Part shown: piece by piece, positions 39,144-48,333 of the stretch
How the letters are laid out: the number at the start of each line of letters is the position of its first letter
Position numbering within the stretch: the first letter of the stretch is position 1
Assembly: GCA_016722525.1 (NCBI GenBank)
Contig: JADKJB010000006.1
Coordinates: forward strand, 102,869-166,868
Reading direction: 5' to 3'
Origin: Bacteroidota bacterium
GTDB taxonomy: Bacteria > Bacteroidota > Bacteroidia > AKYH767-A > OLB10
Length of the DNA stretch: 64,000 nt
Position numbers and translations under genes: made by a program
The notes under the pieces: model-generated
The model's input: only the letters and a program-made list of their open reading frames with translations
Database searches by the model: none
What the model was told of the DNA's origin: nothing

Positions 39144-40099
39144 ATGCGACCTTTAGTTCTCTTTTATTTACTTGTAATTTATGTGCTTCTTCAGTTTTCT
39201 TGGTGGGCTTATTTGCTTATTGAATTAAATAAAGAAGTGTTTGATCAAAAAATAGAACTCTTAACCCTGGATGGAGCGTTTTCAGTAATTCAAATGGAAG
39301 AACAGTTTTCCAAACAGTTAAAGGAACGATGGCTGATGGTGGCTGGAGAAGGAATCGTATTTTTGACCATTCTGGTTTTTGGCATTGTTAAAACCCGTAA
39401 TGGTTTTCGTAAGGAGTTTGCTCTTGCAAGGCAGCAAAAAAACTTTCTACTCTCCATCACACATGAGTTTAAATCACCGCTTGCAGCGGTAAAATTAAAT
39501 CTCCAAACACTTCAAAAACGTGATCTTGATAAAGGTCAGCAGCATTTAATGATTTCAAGAGCACTCACCGAAACCGATAGAATAAATAATTTGATAGAAA
39601 ATGCCTTGCTTGCTGCAAGAATTGAAAGTCACAGCTTTTCTATGCAAATAGAGGAATTTAATTTGTCGGATTGTTTGAAATCAACCATCCAAAGCAGAGT
39701 AATTCCCGGATCAGAAGTAAGTAATATAATTGCAAATATTGAAGATGGAATTTATATGAAAGGTGATGGATTGGCCATTTCTTCATTAATTTTAAACCTC
39801 TTGGAGAATGCCGAGAAATACAGTCCCGAAAAATCAGAAATTGTAATTTCTCTTTTAGAACTAAAAAGATGGCTACTATTACTGTTGCCGATCAAGGTAT
39901 AGGTATTGCTGATAATGAAAAATCTAAGATTTTTGAAAAATTTTACAGAATCGGTAACGAAGAAACCAGAAATGCAAAAGGAACGGGATTAGGTTTGTTT
40001 ATAGTGAAACACATTGTTGAATTTCACAAAGGTGATATTAAGGTCCTGGATAATCAACCTAAAGGCACTGTTTTTAAAATAACTTTGTCATTGGAATAA
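39144..40099 (+). CDS. Membrane sensor histidine kinase (one frameshift)
   Basis: The kinase is about 318 residues. Two transmembrane helices (residues about 5-27 and 66-83) flank a short periplasmic segment of about 40 residues. The dimerisation/phosphotransfer helix has SITHEFKSPLAAVKLNL with the phosphorylated histidine near residue 107. The ATPase domain shows the N box (NLLENAEKYS), the G1 box (DQGIGIADN), the F box region (FEKFYRIGNEE) and the G2 box (GTGLGLFIVKHIV). One A is missing from the run near 39862, which splits ELKK from MATITVADQ. There is no HAMP domain. No response regulator gene lies beside it; the next gene is gpmI, 22 bases on. Confidence 0.9.
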
Positions 40100-40121
40100 T
40101 AATAAATTTAATTTTTGGAAA

Positions 40122-41675
40122 ATGAAAAACGGGTTTAAAAAAGTTGTTTTAATAATTATGGATGGCTGGGGTGAAGCTGCATCCTCCAAAAAAAATGCAA
40201 TCTCTCAGGCAAAAGTCCCTTTTATAACCAGTCTCTATGAAAAATATGCCCATTGCAATTTGTTAACCTCTGGAGAAAATGTCGGACTGCCAATAGGTCA
40301 AATGGGAAATTCTGAAGTTGGACACCTAAACATTGGGGCTGGACGAGTGGTTTATCAGGAATTGGCACTGATAAACAAAGCAATTAGAGAAAAATCTATT
40401 GATAAAAATGAGACCTTACTTGATACATTTGAGTATTGTAAATCAAAAGAAAAAGACTTGCATTTAATTGGATTGGTTTCTGATGGTGGGGTTCATTCTC
40501 ATAGCAACCATCTCATTCATTTATGTAAAATGGCCAAGGAGAATGGACTCAATCGGGTGTTTATTCATGTATTTACGGATGGCCGTGATACTGACCCTAA
40601 AGGTGGTTTGAACTATATTGATCAGTTAGAAAAATCAGTATCCGGTTATGGAGCAAAAATTGCAACTTTAATTGGAAGATATTATGCAATGGATCGCGAT
40701 CAGCGATGGGAGCGTGTGAAGTTGGCCTATGACCTGCTGGTGAATGGCGAAGGAGTTAAATTTGAAAATGCAGCTGCTGCTATCACCGCCTCTTACCATG
40801 AAGGTGTGACCGATGAGTTTGTTATGCCGGTTTGTATTGTCGAAAATACTACTCCCATTGCGCTCATTAAGGAAGGAGATGCAGTGATAAGTTTTAATTT
40901 TAGAACGGATAGATGCAGGGAGATCACTGAGGTTTTAACGCAAGCAAGTAAGCCGGATTTTGAGATGCATAAATTGAATTTGTATTATGTGACTATGACC
41001 AATTATGATCAACACTTTACAAATGTTAAAATTGTTTATGAAAAAGATAACCTTGTGAACACACTCGGAGAGGTGATAGCAGCCAATAATAAAACGCAAT
41101 TGCGAATTGCTGAAACAGAGAAGTATCCACATGTTACTTTTTTCTTTTCCGGTGGTCGTGAGGATGTGTTCCCCGGTGAAAACAGAATTATGATTCCCTC
41201 TCCGAAGGTGGCCACGTATGACCTCCAACCAGCAATGAGCGCCTTTGATGTTACTAGTTCACTCATCAATGAATTAAAAAGCAAAAAACCGGATTTTGTT
41301 TGTTTGAATTTCGCAAATGCTGATATGGTTGGTCATACCGGCGTTTTTAGCGCCGCAATTGAAGCCGTTGAAACTGTTGATAAGTGTGTTAAGGATGTGG
41401 TAACCACTGGTCTTTCATTAGGCTATTCATTTTTGATTACTGCCGATCATGGCAATGCCGATATGATGATTAATGAAGATGGCACTCCCAATACAGCACA
41501 TACTACAAATCCTGTCCCTTGTTTTCTTGTTGACAGTGCTCCAGGAGATTTGATTATTCACGACGGTAAACTGGCCGACCTTGCACCAACAATTTTAACC
41601 TTAATGAATCTTCCTATACCAAAAGAAATGAATGGTATTGTTTTAATTGAATCCGGAATTTCTGAAAAAAATTGA
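40122..41675 (+). CDS. gpmI: 2,3-bisphosphoglycerate-independent phosphoglycerate mutase
   Basis: The gene encodes 517 residues, the usual length. The enzyme interconverts 3- and 2-phosphoglycerate in glycolysis using two manganese ions. The N-terminal metal-site motif is VLIIMDGWGEA, here VVLIIMDGWG. The phosphoserine motif is MGNSEVGHLNIGAGR, with the catalytic serine near residue 65. Further motifs are FTDGRDTDPKGG, GRYYAMDRDQRW, ISFNFRTDR, the central VTFFFSGGRE, and the C-terminal metal ligands in NFANADMVGHTG and FLITADHGNADMM. The frame is intact. It follows the histidine kinase closely and may be co-transcribed. Confidence 0.97.
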   Translation: MKNGFKKVVLIIMDGWGEAASSKKNAISQAKVPFITSLYEKYAHCNLLTSGENVGLPIGQMGNSEVGHLNIGAGRVVYQELALINKAIREKSIDKNETLLDTFEYCKSKEKDLHLIGLVSDGGVHSHSNHLIHLCKMAKENGLNRVFIHVFTDGRDTDPKGGLNYIDQLEKSVSGYGAKIATLIGRYYAMDRDQRWERVKLAYDLLVNGEGVKFENAAAAITASYHEGVTDEFVMPVCIVENTTPIALIKEGDAVISFNFRTDRCREITEVLTQASKPDFEMHKLNLYYVTMTNYDQHFTNVKIVYEKDNLVNTLGEVIAANNKTQLRIAETEKYPHVTFFFSGGREDVFPGENRIMIPSPKVATYDLQPAMSAFDVTSSLINELKSKKPDFVCLNFANADMVGHTGVFSAAIEAVETVDKCVKDVVTTGLSLGYSFLITADHGNADMMINEDGTPNTAHTTNPVPCFLVDSAPGDLIIHDGKLADLAPTILTLMNLPIPKEMNGIVLIESGISEKN

Positions 41676-41751
41676 ATTCAGTTCTCGGTTATTAACTTTT
41701 GACTTTTAATAAGTGTTGAATTATAGTGACTGAACAGTTGATTAGCTCTAT

Positions 41752-41759
41752 TACTTTTG
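41752..41759 (+). promoter_or_regulatory. Candidate -7 element TACTTTTG for the outer-membrane barrel gene
   Basis: This TAnnTTTG match lies 31 bases before the GTG start at 41791, in the gap after gpmI. The -33 element is not clear. Confidence 0.3.
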
Positions 41760-41790
41760 TAAAACTTTTGAAATTGTTTCAAATTCTATT

Positions 41791-42687
41791 GTGAGCAGAT
41801 CCATATTCAGTAGCTTAATTTTTACTATTCTGATTTTGTTGAATTTTTTTGAGCCTGTCAAGGCTCAGTCTAATTTTTCGTTTGCCATGGGCGGAGGAAT
41901 TATGTATTATAATGGCGATTTAAGTGATAAAAGCTATATTCCTCCCTCTGAAACTATCAAATTCTTTTATGGGGCTGATATTTCTGTGATGTTGGTAGAT
42001 CGGTTAGATTTTTCTGCTCGCTATATAAAAGGATCTGTTGCGGGTGATGATGCCTTATCAGTTGAAAAAGATAACAAATCGAGAAATCAATCTTTCAATT
42101 CTAAAATTACGGAAGTGAGCAGTACTCTTCGATTAAGATTGTTTGGTTTGAGAAGCAATAAAGTAATTAACCCATTTATGATGGTTGGGCTTGGTTATTT
42201 CTGGTTTAATCCTCAAGCCGAATTAAATGGTATCACTTACGATCTTCAGCCTATTGGTACGGAAGGACAGTATATTTCCGGAGGAGGATATGCTACTCCT
42301 TATAAATTGAAAAGCTCTTCCCTGACCTTAGGATTTGGGGCTTTTTTCAGACTTGCCGACAACTTTGCACTAAGGGTAGAAGTGGCCCCTCAATTAACTT
42401 TTACAGATTATTTAGATGATACCAGCACTATTTATCCCGATTCAACACAACTGGCAGCTACTCCCCATGGAAGTATTGCTGTGCAATTATCAAGCAGAAG
42501 ACCTAAAGGATTTCCAAATAGGGGTAGGAGCAGAGGAAATCCTAATCGTGATGATGTAATAATTACTTTCGGCGCTTCACTTGTTTACACCCCACCTTCC
42601 CGCAATAAAAGCCATGGCAGCAAACCAGGTGTTTTTAATCAGCTTTTTAAAGGTCGAAAAGGTTGGTGGGGAATGACACCAAATTAA
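41791..42687 (+). CDS. Outer-membrane beta-barrel protein
   Basis: The gene encodes 298 residues beginning with GTG (MSRSIFSSLIFTILILLNFFEPVKAQ is a signal peptide with an A-x-A-like site). The mature protein begins NFSFAMGGGIMYYNGDLSD, a strand pattern typical of small Bacteroidota porin-like barrels (OmpA-like beta-barrel/DUF6089-type proteins). Strand pairs with glycine-rich turns (PFMMVGLGYFWFNP; LTLGFGAFFRLADNFALRVEV) run to the end. The tail after residue 245 is basic and glycine/asparagine-rich (GFPNRGRSRGNPNRDD) and looks like a disordered extension or plug. No OmpA peptidoglycan-binding domain is present. It is probably separately transcribed. Confidence 0.75.
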   Translation: MSRSIFSSLIFTILILLNFFEPVKAQSNFSFAMGGGIMYYNGDLSDKSYIPPSETIKFFYGADISVMLVDRLDFSARYIKGSVAGDDALSVEKDNKSRNQSFNSKITEVSSTLRLRLFGLRSNKVINPFMMVGLGYFWFNPQAELNGITYDLQPIGTEGQYISGGGYATPYKLKSSSLTLGFGAFFRLADNFALRVEVAPQLTFTDYLDDTSTIYPDSTQLAATPHGSIAVQLSSRRPKGFPNRGRSRGNPNRDDVIITFGASLVYTPPSRNKSHGSKPGVFNQLFKGRKGWWGMTPN

Positions 42688-42693
42688 AACCAA

Positions 42694-43986
42694 TTATGCT
42701 CTTTTCATAAGACTTTCAATTTCTGAAACTTCAACAGGAATGGCACTCATAAGATCAGTTTGGCCATTAGAAGTAATAAGAATGTCATTCTCCAAACGGA
42801 TGCCTAATCCCTCTTCTGGAATGTAAATACCTGGCTCACAAGTAAATACCATCCCTGCTTTCATTGGCAAATAACGATTGCCAATATCGTGCACATCCAA
42901 ACCCAGGAAATGTGAAGTTCCATGCATGAAGTACTTTTTGTATAACGGCGCATCAGGGTCTTGTTTTGCAACATCAACTTTGTTCAGCAACCCTAAGCCT
43001 ATCAGCTCTTCTTCCATCATTTTGCCAACTGCAACGTGGTATTTTTCAATGGTGTTTCCGGGGATTAACATTTTAGTTGCACCTCTCATCACTCTTAAAA
43101 CTGCATTATAAACTTCTTTTTGGCGTGGTGTAAATTTTCCACTTACCGGAATGCATCGGGTAAGATCGGCTGCGTAATTAGCATATTCTGCACCAAAATC
43201 CATTAATATAACTTCACCGTCTTTGCAAATCTGATTGTTCTCATTATAATGAAGCACATTTGCATTTGAACCTGAAGCAATAATTGGGTTATAGGCGTGA
43301 CCGGTAGCTCGGTTACGGATAAATTCATGAATAATTTCGGCTTCTATTTCATATTCAGTTACACCGGGTTGGGTGAAAGCAAGAACTCTTCGAAATGCTT
43401 TTTCTGTAATGTCAATTGCAATTTGCATTTGTTTGAGCTCCTCATCAGACTTCAGCGACCTTAACTCAGATAAAATGGGCCCTGATCGTTCATATTGATG
43501 AGCCGGATTTCTTAATTTCAAGTCATTTGCAAAACGTAATTCTCTGTATGGTACTTGCGATGAAAAGCGATCATTTTCATTGAGATTCAAATATACATTT
43601 GATGCATGGTTCATCAGTATGGTTAGAACTGCTTCCATCTCATCAATCCAAATAACGGTTTTAACACCAGAAGCCTGAAGAGCTTCTTCTTTGCTGTATT
43701 TATGTCCCTCCCAAATGGCAATGGTTGCATTGGTTCTTCTCAAAAACAAAATTTCTCTGTATTGAGGTAATGGACAATCCGGACTTATCACTAATAAAGA
43801 TTGCTCCTGGTCAATTCCTGACAAATAGAACAGGTCAGAGTGTTGTCTAAAGGCAAAATTGCCATCCCCGTTCCTTGGCATTTCATCATTGGAGTTGAAA
43901 AATGCAACGGATCCCGGTTTGAGTCGGGCAGCAAAACGTTTGCGGTTTTCAATAAAAAGTTCCTTTGCAATTGGTAAGTATTTCAT
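42694..43986 (-). CDS. pepP: Xaa-Pro aminopeptidase (M24B)
   Basis: The gene encodes 430 residues from the ATG at 43986. The upstream in-frame extension to 44070 is cysteine-rich and not conserved in style. The N-terminal creatinase-like domain shows VAFFNSNDEMPRNGDGNFAFRQHSDLFYLSG, cited by parts DEMPRNGD and FRQHSDLFYLSG. The catalytic pita-bread domain holds the five metal ligands: MDFGAEYANYAADLTR (two Asp), GTSHFLGLDVHD (His), FTCEPGIYIPEEGLGIR (Glu) and RLENDILIT (Glu). The enzyme removes an N-terminal residue preceding proline. It is convergent with the barrel gene with a 6-base gap. Confidence 0.93.
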   Translation of the reverse strand: MKYLPIAKELFIENRKRFAARLKPGSVAFFNSNDEMPRNGDGNFAFRQHSDLFYLSGIDQEQSLLVISPDCPLPQYREILFLRRTNATIAIWEGHKYSKEEALQASGVKTVIWIDEMEAVLTILMNHASNVYLNLNENDRFSSQVPYRELRFANDLKLRNPAHQYERSGPILSELRSLKSDEELKQMQIAIDITEKAFRRVLAFTQPGVTEYEIEAEIIHEFIRNRATGHAYNPIIASGSNANVLHYNENNQICKDGEVILMDFGAEYANYAADLTRCIPVSGKFTPRQKEVYNAVLRVMRGATKMLIPGNTIEKYHVAVGKMMEEELIGLGLLNKVDVAKQDPDAPLYKKYFMHGTSHFLGLDVHDIGNRYLPMKAGMVFTCEPGIYIPEEGLGIRLENDILITSNGQTDLMSAIPVEVSEIESLMKRA

Positions 43987-44091
43987 GGTTAACGGTTTGG
44001 AATTTTTAAAACATTGGTTGACTTTATATTGTTGTAAAATTACATCACTGCAAATGAAGCAGCAAGTCATTCATATAAAATTTGTGATTTA

Positions 44092-44123
44092 TTTGAATTT
44101 GAACTTCCAACAGTATAAATTTG
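44092..44123 (+). promoter_or_regulatory. Consensus Bacteroidota promoter of the sdhCAB operon
   Basis: TTTG at 44092-44095, a 20-base spacer and TAAATTTG at 44116-44123 match the -33/-7 consensus exactly. The sdhC ATG follows 21 bases later at 44145. This is among the best promoter matches in the window. Confidence 0.6.
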
Positions 44124-44144
44124 TCAAATATTAATAATCTCAAA

Positions 44145-44942
44145 ATGAGTTCTAAAGTTCACTTTCTAGATTCTTCCATAGGCCGAAAAGTATTGATGTC
44201 ACTTACCGGCCTTTTTCTTTGCTTATTCCTGATTGTTCATGCTGCAGGCAATACACAATTGTTTTATCAAGATGAGGGGCTGGCATTCAACCAGTATTCT
44301 GTATTTATGACCACATTTACCCCTATCAAGGTGGTTTCGTATTTGCTTTATGTCACAATTTTAATTCATGTGCTAAATGGCTTTAGACTGACTCTTCAAA
44401 ACAAAAAAGCCAGACCTGTCAGTTATGATGCGCGAAAAGATCCGAGATCATCGACCTGGGCTTCTAAAAAATATGGCACTTTTAGGAACCATTGTTCTTA
44501 TCTTTTTAGTTACACACATGGCTAATTTTGGTTCACCTATAAATTTGGTGATGTGCCTTGGGTAGAATATAAGGTGGATGTAAATTCAGGACTGGTTTTA
44601 GGAACTCCTGTGCCAATTGATGTTGTTGGTGAAATGAAGCCACACGAAATATTGGCTGCAGATGCTAATGGAACTCCTATAAAAATAGTGGTTCTTAAAG
44701 ATTTGTATCAGGTGGTTAAATTGGCATTCCAGGAAATGTGGATTGTTGCACTTTACCTCTTGGGAATGGCTGCGCTGGCTTATCATTTAGTACATGGTTT
44801 TCAAAGTGCATTTCAAACAGTTGGTGTTCGGCATAAAATTTATACTCCCATCATCCAGAGCATAGGCGTCTGGTTCTTCGGTATCATACTTCCTTTGTTA
44901 TTCGCGGCAATGCCGGTTTATTTCTTCTTCTTCAAATCCTGA
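44145..44942 (+). CDS. sdhC: Succinate dehydrogenase / fumarate reductase cytochrome b subunit (two compensating frameshifts)
   Basis: The product is about 265 residues, a five-helix membrane anchor for the succinate:quinone oxidoreductase of the Bacteroidota/epsilon type. It starts MSSKVHFLDSSIGRKVLMSLTGLFL. Histidines probably serving haem sit in IVHAAGNTQLF, HVLNGFRLTLQ, VTHMANFWF and YHLVHGFQSAFQ. An extra A in the run at 44466-44471 and a missing T near 44527 leave about 57 bases out of frame. Correcting both restores ASKNMALLGTIVLIFLVTHMANFWFTYKFG, cited by parts NMALLGTIVL and FWFTYKFG, and returns to the same frame. It is the first gene of the operon and 22 bases precede sdhA. Confidence 0.9.
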
Positions 44943-44964
44943 TTACTGTTTAAAAAATAGAGTG

Positions 44965-46878
44965 ATGTCATTAAATTCCAAAGTACCGCCTGGTCCGCTC
45001 TCTGATAAGTGGGGTAACCATAAATTTAATCTTAAACTTGTTAACCCTGCTAATAAAAGAAAATACGATGTTATTATCGTAGGTACTGGTCTTGCAGGAG
45101 CCTCGGCAGCGGCTTCTCTTGCTGAATTGGGTTATAATGTGAAAACGTTTTGTTTTCAGGATAGTCCCCGTAGGGCGCATAGCATTGCCGCTCAGGGTGG
45201 AATTAATGCTGCCAAAAATTACCGCAATGATGGCGATAGTGTGCAACGCTTGTTTTATGATACCATTAAAGGTGGTGATTACCGCGCCCGTGAAGCAAAT
45301 GTTTATAGACTCGCCCAGGTGAGTGTTAATATTATTGATCAATGTGTTGCTCAAGGTGTACCATTTGCTCGTGAATATGGTGGTTTACTCGACAACCGAT
45401 CTTTTGGTGGTGCTCAGGTTTCCAGAACATTCTATGCAAAAGGACAAACCGGTCAGCAATTATTATTAGGTGCTTACAGTGCCATGAACCGACAAGTTGG
45501 AGCAGGTAAAATCCAAAGCTATACCAGGCATGAAATGCTGGATGTTGTAGTTGTAGGTGGCAAAGCAAGAGGGATTATTGCCCGCGATTTAGTTACAGGC
45601 AAAATCGAAAAACATAGTGCACATGCTGTTGTTCTTTGTACAGGAGGTTATGGCAATGTGTTTTATTTAACTACCTATGCCAGAGGTTCCAATGCTACTG
45701 CAATCTGGAGAGCTCATAAGCAAGGTGCTTATTTTGGAAATCCTTGCTTCACTCAAATTCATCCAACCTGTATCCCGGTTTCGGGCGATCATCAAAGTAA
45801 ATTAACTTTGATGAGTGAAAGCTTAAGAAATGATGGTAGAATTTGGGTGCCTCTCAAAAAAGGCGACAATAGAAAACCGGAAGATATTCCTGAAAATGAA
45901 AGAGATTATTATCTGGAAAGAATTTATCCCTCATTTGGAAACTTAGTGCCCCGCGATATTGCTTCCCGCAAGGCGAAAGAAATGTGTGATCAGGGTAAAG
46001 GAGTAGGAGCAAGCGGACTTTCTGTTTACCTCGATTTTGCAGATGCAATAAATCGTTTAGGACAAAGTCAGGTGGAAGCTCGTTATGGTAATCTCTTCGA
46101 TATGTACAAGCAAATTACCGGTGAAGATCCTTATAAGTCTCCAATGCGTATTTATCCCGCTGTACATTATACCATGGGAGGGTTGTGGGTGGATTATAAT
46201 CTAATGACTACTATCCCCGGTCTTTTTGCCGCAGGTGAAGCAAATTTTTCTGATCATGGTGCTAACAGGTTAGGGGCAAGTGCACTTATGCAAGGACTGG
46301 CTGATGGTTACTTTGTATTGCCTTACACAATCGGTGATTACCTGGCCGGAGAAGAGCGTAAGCCTGTAACAACCGATGCTCCTGAATTTGCGGAAGCTGA
46401 AAAAAGGGTGTTGGATAATATCAATAAATTACTTTCAGCAAACGGTAGTAAAACGGCTCATGACTTTCAGCGTGAACTTGGTTTGATTATGTGGAACCAT
46501 TGCGGAATGGCAAGAAATGAAAATGGATTGAAAGAGGGTATTGAAAAAATTAAAAACTTAAGAAAAGAGTTCTGGGCTGATATTAAAGTTCCGGGTAGTG
46601 GTGAGGAATTCAACCAGAATCTTGAAAAAGCCGGCCGGGTGGCCGATTATCTTGAACTTGGTGAACTAATGATGTTAGATGCACTTACAAGAAATGAAAG
46701 TTGTGGAGGCCATTTTAGAGAAGAATTTCAAACTCCTGGAGGTGAAGCATTGCGTGATGATGAAAACTTTGCTTTTGTTTCTGCATGGGAATATAAAGGT
46801 GAACAACAAAGCGAACAATTACATAAAGAAGAGCTTAAGTACGAGAATGTAAAATTGTCACAACGTTCTTATGAGTAA
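44965..46878 (+). CDS. sdhA: Succinate dehydrogenase / fumarate reductase flavoprotein subunit
   Basis: The gene encodes 637 residues from the ATG at 44965, with a GTG one codon earlier as alternative. The FAD-binding Rossmann motif is VIIVGTGLAGASAAASLAELG. The FAD-linking histidine is in RRAHSIAAQGGINAA. The substrate-site residues are in TQIHPTCIP, HYTMGGLWVD and GANRLGASALMQGLADG. The C-terminal helical domain ends FQTPGGEALRDDENFAFVSAWEY. It oxidises succinate or reduces fumarate at the inner membrane, passing electrons to SdhB. The frame is intact. It lies between sdhC and sdhB with short gaps. Confidence 0.97.
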   Translation: MSLNSKVPPGPLSDKWGNHKFNLKLVNPANKRKYDVIIVGTGLAGASAAASLAELGYNVKTFCFQDSPRRAHSIAAQGGINAAKNYRNDGDSVQRLFYDTIKGGDYRAREANVYRLAQVSVNIIDQCVAQGVPFAREYGGLLDNRSFGGAQVSRTFYAKGQTGQQLLLGAYSAMNRQVGAGKIQSYTRHEMLDVVVVGGKARGIIARDLVTGKIEKHSAHAVVLCTGGYGNVFYLTTYARGSNATAIWRAHKQGAYFGNPCFTQIHPTCIPVSGDHQSKLTLMSESLRNDGRIWVPLKKGDNRKPEDIPENERDYYLERIYPSFGNLVPRDIASRKAKEMCDQGKGVGASGLSVYLDFADAINRLGQSQVEARYGNLFDMYKQITGEDPYKSPMRIYPAVHYTMGGLWVDYNLMTTIPGLFAAGEANFSDHGANRLGASALMQGLADGYFVLPYTIGDYLAGEERKPVTTDAPEFAEAEKRVLDNINKLLSANGSKTAHDFQRELGLIMWNHCGMARNENGLKEGIEKIKNLRKEFWADIKVPGSGEEFNQNLEKAGRVADYLELGELMMLDALTRNESCGGHFREEFQTPGGEALRDDENFAFVSAWEYKGEQQSEQLHKEELKYENVKLSQRSYE

Positions 46879-46929
46879 CCTTTTTTAATTTATAATGTGT
46901 TTAAAGAAAGATTTTAAAAATATTTTACT

Positions 46930-47685
46930 ATGAGTGGAAATATGAATCTGACTCTCAAAGTGTGGCGTCAGAAAAATAAACAGGCACCAGGAAACTTTGA
47001 AAATTATAATGCAACAAGCGTCTCTCCGGATATGTCGTTTCTTGAAATGTTAGATCTCGTTAATGAAGATCTTATCAAAGCAAGTAAGGATCCAATAGCA
47101 TTTGATCACGATTGCAGAGAAGGAATTTGCGGATCATGTAGCATGTATATTAACGGTAGGGCACACGGGCCTGTTAAAGGCGTTACTACCTGCCAGTTAC
47201 ATATGCGAAGTTTTAATAACGGAGATACTATTGTTATTGAGCCGTGGCGATCTTCGTCTTTTCCTGTTATAAGGGATTTAGTTGTGGATCGCTCAGCATT
47301 TGAAAGAATACAACAGGCGGGTGGATTTGTTTCAGTTAATTCAGGATCGGTTCCTGATGCAAATGCAATTCCGGTTGGTAAAGAAAATGCGGATGAAGCT
47401 TTCCTCTCTGCCGCGTGTATTGGATGTGGAGCATGCGTTGCTGCTTGTAAAAACTCCTCCGCCATGTTGTTTGTTTCCGCCAAGGTATCGCAATATGCAA
47501 TGTTACCTCAAGGCCAGGTCGAAAGAACACAACGTGTTTTAAATATGGTGGATCAAATGGATAAAGAAGGTTTTGGGAATTGTACCAATACGGAGGCTTG
47601 TGAAGCGGAATGTCCCAAAGAAATTAAAGTTACAAATATTGCCAGATTGAATAGAGAATACCTGAAAGCAAAATTGTTTTCTTGA
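46930..47685 (+). CDS. sdhB: Succinate dehydrogenase / fumarate reductase iron-sulfur subunit
   Basis: The gene encodes 251 residues. The N-terminal plant-type ferredoxin domain has DCREGICGSCSMYINGRAHGP, cited by CREGICGSC, plus a later TTCQLH completing the [2Fe-2S] ligands. The C-terminal domain has CIGCGACVAACKNSSAML and later CTNTEACEAECPKEI for the [4Fe-4S] and [3Fe-4S] clusters. The subunit conducts electrons from the flavin of SdhA to quinone at SdhC. It starts 51 bases after sdhA and ends the operon. Confidence 0.97.
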   Translation: MSGNMNLTLKVWRQKNKQAPGNFENYNATSVSPDMSFLEMLDLVNEDLIKASKDPIAFDHDCREGICGSCSMYINGRAHGPVKGVTTCQLHMRSFNNGDTIVIEPWRSSSFPVIRDLVVDRSAFERIQQAGGFVSVNSGSVPDANAIPVGKENADEAFLSAACIGCGACVAACKNSSAMLFVSAKVSQYAMLPQGQVERTQRVLNMVDQMDKEGFGNCTNTEACEAECPKEIKVTNIARLNREYLKAKLFS

Positions 47686-47715
47686 TTTAGTTTCAATACT
47701 CTATGTGTTTCGGAC

Positions 47716-47750
47716 AGCCTCAAAAGATCATTCTCAAAAGTGATCTGTTT
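47716..47750. terminator. Hairpin between the converging sdhB and acpH genes
   Basis: CAAAAGATCATT pairs imperfectly with AGTGATCTGTTTTG (one G-T pair and one bulge). It lies 30 bases past sdhB and just before the stop of the minus-strand gene, which suits a bidirectional terminator. Its core AAAGTGATCTG also occurs in the hairpin at 58436-58459. Confidence 0.55.
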
Positions 47751-47752
47751 TG

Positions 47753-48331
47753 TTATTTTATTTCTGTTTTTACGAAATCAATAAGCTCCGGAAAAAAATC
47801 ATGGAATTCCTTTTCGTAAGCGCTGTAGTTGCTTCTCAATTCCTGTCCTCCAAATTCCATTCCTGATTCAAAAGGAGTTCGGCGTGACATGCCACTCAAA
47901 GTTTTTTCTATTCCTTCAATAGATGAATAGTTAACCAGCCAGTTTCCAGATATCATAAATGAGAGCATCTTAACTGTTCTTTCTGGCAGAAAAAGGCCGA
48001 ATTCTTCAGTTTCTGCATAGAAATCGGCAGCGTATTGCTCCAAAGTAGAATCTGAGAAATGGTCCCATTGGGCAGCAAGGAAATGATCATAAAAAACATC
48101 AGCAACAACTCCCGAGTATTTCTTAAAGTGCGGTCGCAGTCGGGCCTTTGTTTTTTCTACTATCTGATGGTGGTCGGTGAAATGATCAATTTTGCGGTGA
48201 AGAAATACCCCTTCTTTTATAGCATCAGGTAAGGTATCAATAGCTTTTCCTTTAATATGATCAGCAATAAAATTACCTATTCGTAAGGGTTTGTTTTCGC
48301 CCGACAAATATAAATGAGCAAGAAAATTCAT
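47753..48331 (-). CDS. acpH: Acyl carrier protein phosphodiesterase family protein
   Basis: The gene encodes 192 residues starting MNFLAHLYLSG, the diagnostic AcpH N-terminus. Further motifs are RIGNFIADHIKGK, FLHRKIDHFTDHH and VADVFYDHFLAAQW; their histidines and aspartates form the HD-like metal site. AcpH removes the phosphopantetheine arm from acyl carrier protein in E. coli; activity here is inferred from family. Its ATG comes 2 bases after the upstream lipoprotein gene's stop, so both are probably in one transcript. It is convergent with the sdh operon. Confidence 0.9.
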   Translation of the reverse strand: MNFLAHLYLSGENKPLRIGNFIADHIKGKAIDTLPDAIKEGVFLHRKIDHFTDHHQIVEKTKARLRPHFKKYSGVVADVFYDHFLAAQWDHFSDSTLEQYAADFYAETEEFGLFLPERTVKMLSFMISGNWLVNYSSIEGIEKTLSGMSRRTPFESGMEFGGQELRSNYSAYEKEFHDFFPELIDFVKTEIK

Positions 48332-48333
48332 TG

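Noticed and set aside
39144..40099. Pairing of the histidine kinase with the response regulator at 26651 as one two-component system
   Set aside because: They are more than 12 kb apart and no sequence feature links them.
44145..44942. Two separate small membrane proteins in place of sdhC
   Set aside because: The pieces are in the same overall frame, and two single-base corrections give a standard cytochrome b subunit with all its histidines.
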